From Candidatus Fermentibacterota bacterium (GTDB lineage: Bacteria > JAFGKV01), in NCBI GenBank assembly GCA_016928395.1, contig JAFGKV010000269.1, positions 1-13,003 of the forward strand: a DNA stretch of 13,003 bases. The letters run 5' to 3'. Positions 6,917-12,243 of this stretch are shown one piece after another. Each line of letters begins with the position of its first letter. Within the stretch, counting starts at the first letter, position 1. The position numbers and the translations under genes are program-made. Under the pieces are notes generated by a model. The model was not told the origin of the DNA and did not search any database. It was given only the letters and a program-made list of their open reading frames with translations.

Positions 6917-7528
6917 ATGCTGTGCGTTCGAAGAATGATGGCACTCAGTGCCGCGTGCGTCCTCATCGCCATGGCCGGCTGCGGCGGAAACCGCATCGAG
7001 ATCATGAAGATCGAGCCGACTTCGCTCACCCTGAACACCAAGGATTCAGTCTCACCCTTCACGGTGACAGCCTACAACGCCAAGAACGAGGTTGTGCCCG
7101 CGCCGACCATCGCATGGTCCACCAGCGACAGCCTGACTCTGCTGGTCGATCAGACCGGACGAGTCACGCCCATGAAGAGCGGTATGGCGACGGTCACCGC
7201 AGCGGCCGGGAACGCAAAGGCCGACGTGCCAGTCACGGTGGCGTTGTTCACCTCGCTGGCGCTCCCCGACACCGCCATGGAGCTTGTGGTAAGTGAGGGC
7301 CGGCAGCTTGACGCCCGGATTCTCAATGAAACCGGGGTTGAGATCGAGGGACCGTTGATGTGGGAAAGCGAAGACAGGGCAATCGTTGAGGTTACTCCAG
7401 AAGGAATGGTGACGGGCATGGCGCCCGGTCAAACCACGATTTCGGTTCGCACGAAGGGCGTTCCAGCCGTGCAACTGCCGGTGACAGTGGTTGCTCCCAA
7501 GCCAGCCAAGGGCCGCGGCGGGCGCTGA
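6917..7528 (+). CDS. Small lipoprotein with two BIG2 (bacterial Ig-like) domains
   Basis: 203 residues. ATG 6917 is preceded by AAGGAG at eight bases. The N-terminus has Arg residues, a hydrophobic core and the lipobox MAGC, with Cys22 as the lipidated residue. Two BIG2-like repeats follow. The first (about 30-108) has IEPTSLTLNTKDS, IAWSTSDSLTLLVDQTGRVTPMKSG and ATVTAAAG. The second (about 112-193) has LALPDTAMELVVSEG, MWESEDRAIVEVTPEGMVTGMAPG and TTISVRT. Each shows the W-x-S-x-D / G-x-V-T-x-x-x-x-G / A-T/T-I-x-V pattern of this fold. A short basic PKPAKGRGGR tail follows. BIG2 domains are structural modules in surface proteins. With no enzymatic domain present, this is probably a structural or adhesive envelope lipoprotein. 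A strong hairpin lies 24 bases after the stop, and a DUF2914 gene follows on the same strand. Confidence 0.85.
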   Translation: MLCVRRMMALSAACVLIAMAGCGGNRIEIMKIEPTSLTLNTKDSVSPFTVTAYNAKNEVVPAPTIAWSTSDSLTLLVDQTGRVTPMKSGMATVTAAAGNAKADVPVTVALFTSLALPDTAMELVVSEGRQLDARILNETGVEIEGPLMWESEDRAIVEVTPEGMVTGMAPGQTTISVRTKGVPAVQLPVTVVAPKPAKGRGGR

Positions 7529-7551
7529 TTCGATCCTTGCGTACAACGTGT

Positions 7552-7585
7552 GGGTCACCTGTGCAGGCAGCTGCGCAGGTGACCC
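7552..7585 (+). terminator. 14-bp stem-loop after the BIG2 lipoprotein gene
   Basis: The left arm 7552-7565 (GGGTCACCTGTGCA) pairs with the right arm 7572-7585 (TGCGCAGGTGACCC) with one T-G wobble and a 6-base loop. It starts 24 bases after the stop at 7528 and ends 66 bases before the next start. The stem is very stable, but no T-run follows, so termination is likely but not proven. Confidence 0.6.
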
Positions 7586-7651
7586 GTGCCAATTGATAGA
7601 GATCTTGCGTTGGCCTTCCACATCGGATGGAGCACACACGGAGGAACAGCC

Positions 7652-8056
7652 ATGCGTGCGTTCGCAATCCTCGTTCTTCTTCTCGCAGTACCCATCCTGG
7701 CCGAGGAAGCCGGATCACAGAGCGTGGGGCCTACGGCGCCGGTAGTCGATCACGCAGTCATCTGCACGGGTGTGGTGAACCGTGCTCCCGTGGGAGCTGG
7801 GGAGGCGTTCGACGCGGCGGTGGGTGCGCTTTGGTGTTTCACCCGAATCAGTGGCGTCGAGGGAGAATCGACTATCACCCATACCTGGTACATGGGTGAG
7901 CACAAGGTTCATGAGCAGCCGTTGGCGGTGCGGGGGCCCTCATGGCGAACCTGGAGCATGAAGAGCATCCCGCCCGATTGGAAGGGGCCGTGGCATGTGG
8001 ACATCGTGGTTGCTGACGGCACGGTAGTGACGACTGTCGCATTCACCGTTCAGTAG
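7652..8056 (+). CDS. Exported DUF2914 domain protein
   Basis: 134 residues from ATG 7652, which has GGAGGA about eight bases upstream. The same frame opens at 7586, but that extension would put 22 polar residues before the signal peptide, so 7652 is chosen. The signal peptide covers residues 1-17 (hydrophobic AILVLLLAVPILA, likely cleavage before EEAGS). The mature part matches DUF2914 along its length: DHAVICTGVVNRAPVG (33-48), the ALWCFTRISGVEG strand (59-71), ITHTWYMGEHKV (75-86), the hallmark SWRTWSMKSI (97-106), WKGPWHVDIV (110-119) and a closing FTV strand. In this family the domain is a small beta fold of unknown function, often exported or attached to membrane segments. Here it is free and about as short as the domain allows. 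It sits between the BIG2 lipoprotein and MarC genes but is separated from both by stem-loops, so an operon is not assumed. Confidence 0.88.
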   Translation: MRAFAILVLLLAVPILAEEAGSQSVGPTAPVVDHAVICTGVVNRAPVGAGEAFDAAVGALWCFTRISGVEGESTITHTWYMGEHKVHEQPLAVRGPSWRTWSMKSIPPDWKGPWHVDIVVADGTVVTTVAFTVQ

Positions 8057-8085
8057 CGCCAACACGAAGGAATGGCGGGTTCGGC

Positions 8086-8107
8086 CCGGGCGAGTCTGAT
8101 CTCCCGG
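8086..8107 (+). terminator. Weak bulged stem-loop after the DUF2914 gene
   Basis: CCGG (8086-8089) and GAG (8092-8094) pair with CTC (8101-8103) and CCGG (8104-8107), with a 2-base bulge and a 6-base loop. It lies 30 bases after the stop and has no T-run. Confidence 0.25.
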
Positions 8108-8214
8108 CTTCCCTCGGCATGACTGTCCCGTACGCACCATCATCCATTCGTATCGCCCACCTCACATTATCGTTGAGCCCATGGCAGGGCTGATACTTTT
8201 GGCAGGAGACAGGC

Positions 8215-8796
8215 GTGTTCAACCACTTGGCCCAGATAGTCATTCTCTTCTTCGTGATATTCGACCCCTTCATGAGCTTCGCCGTGTTCTCCACGGTCAC
8301 GCAGCATATGACCCGCAAGGAGCGGACGCGTACTGCGGTTCTGGGCATCGTGGTGGCCGCTCTCATTTCCTATGCGGTGCTGCTGTTCGGTGAGCGGCTT
8401 CTGGTCTTGTTCAACACGAATCTGAACGACCTAAAGATAGCCGGTGGCATCATCCTGGGGCTCCTGGGTATCAAGATGACGCTCGGGCAGCCCATCACGG
8501 AGGGCGGAGAGGGGAACGAAAAATCCGCCCGCGCCATTGCCGCCATTATTGGCTCCCCCCTGTTAACCGGTCCGGCGGCGATCACGGCGATCATCATTAC
8601 CGTGCATGACTATGGACGCCCGGTCACCGCTCTTGCCGTGGGTCTGGTGCTGGTGTTCACGGGAGTGCTTCTCGTCCAGGCGACTCTCGTGAATCGTGTT
8701 GTGGGCAAGACGCCCATTCAGGTCATCTCGACGATTCTGGGTCTTATCACGGTATCCTGGTCGGTGACCTTCATCAGACAGGGCCTGGGCGTATAG
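8215..8796 (+). CDS. MarC family integral membrane protein
   Basis: 193 residues beginning with GTG at 8215; the AGGAGA site at 8204-8209 fixes this start. The protein is almost wholly hydrophobic with about six membrane segments (near 4-24, 41-62, 70-90, 107-130, 136-157 and 166-187). Family features are FFVIFDPFMSFAVFSTVT (12-29, the conserved F-x-x-x-DP segment), LKIAGGIILGLLGIKM (73-88) and the half-repeat SPLLTGPAAITAIIITV (114-130). MarC/YchE/YhgN proteins are usually about 200-220 residues, so this one is slightly short but complete. Despite the name, MarC was shown not to mediate multiple antibiotic resistance in E. coli, and the transported substrate, if any, is unknown. The region just upstream has a small AGCCC/GGGCT stem-loop (about 8176-8191). 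The gene converges on the large minus-strand synthase-like gene. Confidence 0.92.
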   Translation: MFNHLAQIVILFFVIFDPFMSFAVFSTVTQHMTRKERTRTAVLGIVVAALISYAVLLFGERLLVLFNTNLNDLKIAGGIILGLLGIKMTLGQPITEGGEGNEKSARAIAAIIGSPLLTGPAAITAIIITVHDYGRPVTALAVGLVLVFTGVLLVQATLVNRVVGKTPIQVISTILGLITVSWSVTFIRQGLGV

Positions 8797-9152
8797 CAGT
8801 TCGCCACCTCCGATCATCATCCCCCGTCTGTTCCCGGGTGTCCCGGTGAGAAGAGGAGCGAAGAAGGGGGCGGTCCTTGCTGAACGCCTCAATCCTCTGC
8901 GCGCACGGGAATCGCTGAAGAGATCAACCTCACGATCGGGCGGATCCTGGCAATAGAGGGGCAGAGGGCTCGCATTTCCGACGCAGACCGTTCATCTCGC
9001 CCCTGACCAGATGCCGGATCAAGGGCGGCCGGAGAGCACGCGCAACAAGGTCGAACCCAGGCGGGAGAGGGCAGGCCTCACTGCCCGAGCTCACTGAGTG
9101 CATGCCCAAGGCACTCCCAAGAGATTGGGCTTTGGAGTGCCCGCCTGCTTCT
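8797..9152. other. Intergenic region between convergent genes (about 355 bases)
   Basis: No supported gene. It contains a compact CCGGG-TGT-CCCGG hairpin at 8834-8846, which could end the MarC transcript weakly, and a better stem-loop at 9110-9141. A minus-strand open frame at 8930-9178 overlaps the end of the neighbouring gene and shows no motif. Confidence 0.5.
9110..9141 (-). terminator. Stem-loop after the membrane synthase-like gene
   Basis: GGCACTCC (9110-9117) pairs perfectly with GGAGTGCC (9134-9141), and an inner AA/TT pair extends it past one mismatch. On the minus strand it begins 11 bases after the stop codon of the 9153-11495 gene. No T-run follows. Confidence 0.5.
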
Positions 9153-11495
9153 CTATTGATCTCCCCGGATTTGCGCAAGGCCGGCGGCTGCGAAGAATGC
9201 AGTGGCGTAACAGAGGGCGGATACGGTAAACACCGCGGTGAACCCGATGTTCAACGCGATGATGACCGCCAGGACCGAACCGATGACCGTGAAGTAGCCA
9301 TTCGTAGCCCACATCCAGGGAACCAAGGCCCTGCCATTCTCGGCGAGGCTGCGCAATCCCAACGGGAATGGCGCCCCCATGGCCAGGCCGAGAGGTGCGA
9401 GCATCAGGAACGACACCAGCGCGCGGACGGGAAGCGACGAGGCCATGAAGGCCCTAAATACCGTGCCCGACACCACCACTTGAATGCCCAGCAGAATGAC
9501 GATGAGCGGCACTACATGCCGGATGGTGCGCACCGGGTGAGTCGAGGCCTTCCGAGCCAGGAAACTCCCAATTCCCGCAGTCAGCAGCATGGAGAACAAC
9601 ACGGTGGTGATGGCATACATGGGGGATCCGATGAACAGAGTAAACCGCTGCATCGCGGCCAACTCCAACAGAATAAACCCAAGGCCCAAACACGCGAAGT
9701 ACGTCAACGCCAAACCCTTACCCGGCACGCGAAGACCCCGCCGGTTCAGTATCCAGTTGGGCAGCACGATGAACACGAGGGAGAGCAGCAGGGCCTCCGC
9801 CAGCACGGCCAGCAGGGTCAAGTCGGCGATATTGTAGTAGGTAAGCAGGGGTTTGAAATCCTCAGGGAGCATGCTTGCCTGGGCTGTGAAACGGCCGAAC
9901 TTCTGGAAGTGATCGAAGAACGGCCGGTTATCGGTGCTCGGATAGAGATTGAAGCCGGCACGCTTGTAGAAGCCTGGGCGTTCCTCGGGGGCACTGTGGG
10001 CCAAGGCCGCCAGCAACGAGTCGCTCCCAGTTCCATCGGGAAGGTAGAGCACTTCGAAGCCATGATGATTGCCATAGGCCTTCAGCGAATCCATCTCCGC
10101 CTGAGGGAACGGCGTCCTGCGAAGGTAGAACTGCCGAACTGACCAGCCTTGACCGTCCAGGATGGCCATGTGCCTCCACGGCTCCGAAATACCAATCCTT
10201 TCCAGAGCAGCCAGTGCTACGGACACGAGACGCAACTCGCCCCATCGGTAGATTGAGAGGAGCCCGTCGGGCGTCAGGTGATCCAGATAGTCGACGAATG
10301 CTTCGACAGTCGTCAGGTAGGTCTCTGAGAGGTTCAAAGCTCCCGACGCCAGGGCCACGGGTGTGAAGTTGTTGATCTGCTGGATGACGTCGTACTGCGT
10401 GCCGGAGCGCCTGAGGAAGCTGCGTCCCTCATCCACCACGAGGTTGACGCGGGGATGATTGAAGATATCACCGATGTAGTCACGGTACTCATTGGTCACG
10501 ATCCGTACGATGGTGGGGTCGAGCTCCACCGCGTCCACGTGGGCGGCGCCGTTGGCCAAGGCTGCCAGGACCTCACGGCCGCCCGATGGCCCGATGACAA
10601 GTGCCTTTGCATCAGGTCGAAGTAGATAGGGAAGGCCGCGATAGGTCGTATCAGGGCCGAGAATCTCGAAATCGCCATCGAAGGGCACCATGACCGACTC
10701 GTTGGAGCCCGCATCGATCCAGATGGTCTTGCCCGTTGGCCAGCGTGGTGCGACGTCGATCCTGGAGATAGCGGACCATTTGGTGTACTCGATTCTTCCC
10801 AAGCGGTCATCGTGGGCGAATCGCCGCTTCTCTTCCTTGAGCGGCACCTCGAGCTTGGTCGTGCCCAGGGACATCAGAACTCCCGCCGTGATCACCGCAA
10901 GGATGGCCAGGCCCCGCGTTCGCCATCCCGCCCCCATTGAGAATGAAAGCGCCGCGACTGCTGCCAGGAGGGAAGCGGCCAACACCGAGCCGGAACCGCC
11001 GAATAGGGGAAGCAACGGCAGCACAAGAACGCACCCGATGGCGGCGCCGACGAGATCGGCGAAGTAGAGCTGGTTCACCCGCCCGGTCCGGCGTGACAGC
11101 AGGAATGAGACGGTCAGACCGCCGAAGAAAAACGGTACGGAAAGGAACAGGTAATACAGCAGAAGCGGCGCGATCTGGGTCGGATTCTCGAGGATCAGGA
11201 GCAGTTGCAGGGGCACTAGGATGACCAGGAGTAGGGCGACAGCGATGGCGCCGCCGTAGATCAAGCTTGTCCAGGCCAGGACGGTCGCGAGCGGATAACG
11301 GTCAAGCCACTTCAGCGCGGGTAGGACGGCGCCCGCCGCAGAGAAACCCAACAGAGCCGTGCTGATGATGAGAAAGGCGAAATGATTGGCGAACAGCACC
11401 GAGAAGACCCGCATGAGCGAGGTCTCCAGCAGAAGGGTCGCCATGGCGACCAAAGCGATGCCGAAGGCATGGATGAGTAAGTGATCTCGACGCAC
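9153..11495 (-). CDS. Polytopic membrane protein with central spermidine-synthase-like (SAM-binding) domain
   Basis: 780 residues from a GTG start (11493-11495) with GAGG seven bases upstream. The layout is three-part: about seven membrane segments in residues 9-210, a soluble domain of about 340 residues (213-555), and about seven more segments in 556-775. The soluble part has a Rossmann nucleotide-binding fold: ALVIGPSGGREVLAAL (298-313, glycine-rich loop), HVDAVELDPTIV (319-330, acidic ribose-binding end of strand 2), VNLVVDEGRSFLRR (350-363) and STDNRPFFDHF (520-530). This arrangement is known from fused MFS/spermidine-synthase-like proteins. However, the aminopropyltransferase catalytic segment (YDVI followed by D-x-x-D/S-P) reads YDVIQQINNFTPV here (368-380) and lacks those aspartates. 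A true polyamine synthase is therefore unlikely, and a SAM-dependent or ligand-binding membrane role is more plausible. It is monocistronic, and its terminator converges with MarC. Confidence 0.85.
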   Translation of the reverse strand: MRRDHLLIHAFGIALVAMATLLLETSLMRVFSVLFANHFAFLIISTALLGFSAAGAVLPALKWLDRYPLATVLAWTSLIYGGAIAVALLLVILVPLQLLLILENPTQIAPLLLYYLFLSVPFFFGGLTVSFLLSRRTGRVNQLYFADLVGAAIGCVLVLPLLPLFGGSGSVLAASLLAAVAALSFSMGAGWRTRGLAILAVITAGVLMSLGTTKLEVPLKEEKRRFAHDDRLGRIEYTKWSAISRIDVAPRWPTGKTIWIDAGSNESVMVPFDGDFEILGPDTTYRGLPYLLRPDAKALVIGPSGGREVLAALANGAAHVDAVELDPTIVRIVTNEYRDYIGDIFNHPRVNLVVDEGRSFLRRSGTQYDVIQQINNFTPVALASGALNLSETYLTTVEAFVDYLDHLTPDGLLSIYRWGELRLVSVALAALERIGISEPWRHMAILDGQGWSVRQFYLRRTPFPQAEMDSLKAYGNHHGFEVLYLPDGTGSDSLLAALAHSAPEERPGFYKRAGFNLYPSTDNRPFFDHFQKFGRFTAQASMLPEDFKPLLTYYNIADLTLLAVLAEALLLSLVFIVLPNWILNRRGLRVPGKGLALTYFACLGLGFILLELAAMQRFTLFIGSPMYAITTVLFSMLLTAGIGSFLARKASTHPVRTIRHVVPLIVILLGIQVVVSGTVFRAFMASSLPVRALVSFLMLAPLGLAMGAPFPLGLRSLAENGRALVPWMWATNGYFTVIGSVLAVIIALNIGFTAVFTVSALCYATAFFAAAGLAQIRGDQ

Positions 11496-11605
11496 AGATT
11501 ATCCTCGGAAGCTCGGGGGAAGTCATGGCAGGTTGGGTCTTAACGCCAGACAGACAAGGCATGGGGGCCTGCCGTGTCAACACCCTTGGAGGCGAGGAGC
11601 GGGGT

Positions 11606-11629
11606 GTTGGAACGTTGGAACACTGGAAT
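11606..11629 (+). repeat. Octamer repeat, GTTGGAAC type
   Basis: Two perfect GTTGGAAC units (11606-11621) are followed by a degenerate third, ACTGGAAT (11622-11629), then GATGG. A related block occurs at 12050-12081. Confidence 0.7.
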
Positions 11630-11646
11630 GATGGGGAGGGATGAAT

Positions 11647-11662
11647 GCTCGCTACGCTCGCT
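11647..11662 (-). repeat. AGCGAGCGTAGCGAGC motif (inverted copy of the motif at 167-180)
   Basis: Read on the minus strand, this 16-base motif contains GCGAGCG-T-AGCGAG, one base different from the motif at 167-180. As at the left end, it follows a GAACCCT heptamer array (same strand). Confidence 0.7.
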
Positions 11663-11667
11663 TTCCC

Positions 11668-11702
11668 AGGGTTCAGGGTTCGGGGTTCAGGGTTCGGGGT
11701 TC
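11668..11702 (+). repeat. Five-unit heptamer tandem repeat RGGGTTC
   Basis: Five contiguous units read AGGGTTC, AGGGTTC, GGGGTTC, AGGGTTC, GGGGTTC. This is the reverse complement of the GAACCCT heptamers at 153-166. Confidence 0.9.
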
Positions 11703-11763
11703 AGTCGGGCCTCTGAGGGCGCGGCGCGCACTCAGACTTTTCGGGGCTGAGAGTACGCCGAGT

Positions 11764-11843
11764 TGTAGCCCCGGCGCTCTGCGCCGGGCGACACGTCGCA
11801 GAGGTTGCCCCCGTACCTGCGGATGCGGGGCGACGTGGCTACA
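11764..11843. repeat. 80-base palindromic REP-like element
   Basis: The outer arms TGTAGCC (11764-11770) and GGCTACA (11837-11843) are exact complements. Inside the left side is a compact stem of CCCGGCGC (11770-11777) and GCGCCGGG (11781-11788) with a TCT loop, followed by GCGAC-AC-GTCGC (11788-11799). The nested, GC-rich, non-coding structure resembles REP or small non-autonomous palindromic elements. Confidence 0.6.
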
Positions 11844-11899
11844 GCATGGGGCGGTTCACCACGAGCCCTTTGAACGCGGACTCTCAAACAAGTCTGGCC

Positions 11900-11920
11900 G
11901 ACTGCCTATTGCTGACTGGT
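11900..11920 (-). repeat. Degenerate RGCAGTC heptamers (inverted copy of the array at 89-130)
   Basis: On the minus strand three 7-base units read ACCAGTC, AGCAATA and GGCAGTC. They match the consensus and phase of the left-end array, which includes AGCAGTA and GGCAGTC. Confidence 0.55.
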
Positions 11921-11946
11921 GTGTGCACGGCACCGTCGCTTTTAAA

Positions 11947-11966
11947 GGCGGAGCTCTGACTCCGCC
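11947..11966. repeat. Small palindrome GGCGGAG-CTCTGA-CTCCGCC
   Basis: The 7-bp arms are perfect (11947-11953 and 11960-11966). The stem-to-loop junction reads GAGCTCTGA, sharing the GCTCTG core with the CCCGGCGC-TCT-GCGCCGGG hairpin at 11770-11788. It is probably another member of the same intergenic palindrome class, preceded by TTTTAAA. Confidence 0.5.
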
Positions 11967-11969
11967 CGG

Positions 11970-12017
11970 CTCGGGGTCGGCATCGGTATCGTTGTCGCAA
12001 TCGTACTCGTAGTCGAC
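11970..12017 (+). repeat. Eight-unit degenerate hexamer repeat NTCGNN
   Basis: Eight consecutive 6-base units all have TCG at positions 2-4 while positions 1, 5 and 6 vary. Examples are GTCGGC at 11976, ATCGGT at 11982 and GTCGAC at 12012. The strict phase over 48 bases is not expected by chance. The region is not a plausible coding sequence. Confidence 0.8.
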
Positions 12018-12049
12018 ACGCCGGGAATTCGAGCACGGGATGCCGGGAT

Positions 12050-12081
12050 CTTGGAACGATGGAATGACGGCATGATGAGGG
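12050..12081 (+). repeat. Degenerate octamer repeat related to 11606-11629
   Basis: Four 8-base steps read CTTGGAAC, GATGGAAT, GACGGCAT and GATGAGGG. The first two match the units at 11606-11629 in sequence and spacing. Confidence 0.5.
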
Positions 12082-12185
12082 AGAATAGCTACGCGCAGGG
12101 AGGCGGTGGGGTGGGGTCGGCGGCCGCTCGGGCAAGGAAACGGCCCCCGAGGGGCAACCGAATGACCGAGTCGCCGGCATACGGA

Positions 12186-12218
12186 GCACGCCCCGGCGGG
12201 ATCGCCGCCGAGGCGTGC
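12186..12218 (-). terminator. Stem-loop after the DUF4412-like gene
   Basis: GCACGCC (12186-12192) pairs with GGCGTGC (12212-12218). Inside, GGCGG (12195-12199) pairs with CCGCC (12205-12209) across a 2x2 internal loop. On the minus strand it starts 26 bases after the stop at 12244-12246. No T-run is seen. A second small stem (GCCCC/GGGGC, 12143-12155) lies further downstream. Confidence 0.45.
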
Positions 12219-12243
12219 AAGGGCACTGTCGCCATCGTCCAGG

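Larger units (their letters stand above)
11496..12243. other. Gene-free, repeat-rich intergenic region (about 750 bases)
   Basis: No credible coding sequence. The region is a mosaic of octamer, heptamer and hexamer tandem repeats plus two palindromic elements and a terminator-like stem, listed separately. It is upstream of the synthase-like gene and downstream of the DUF4412-like gene. A perfect TTGACA on the minus strand (complement of 11575-11580) might be the -35 of the synthase-like gene, but its -10 at 17 bases (TTGTCT) is poor. Confidence 0.7.

Noticed and set aside
9040-9066. tRNA T-arm-like GGTTCGACC on the minus strand
   Set aside because: The flanking bases do not form the 5-bp T stem, and no acceptor, D or anticodon arm can be drawn.
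8930-9178. 82-codon minus-strand open frame
   Set aside because: It overlaps the 3' end of the synthase-like gene and the terminator-like hairpin, with no motif or ribosome site.
9102-10142. 346-codon plus-strand open frame
   Set aside because: It lies antisense inside the membrane synthase-like gene, is rich in Arg/Gln/His/Glu and has no recognisable domain: a GC-rich shadow frame.
11552-11580. Promoter of the synthase-like gene with perfect TTGACA
   Set aside because: The -35 is perfect, but the hexamer at 17 bases (TTGTCT) is a poor -10, so it is mentioned only as a possibility.
11641-12012. 123-codon plus-strand open frame
   Set aside because: It is built from heptamer repeats and palindromes; the apparent peptide is a by-product of repeats.
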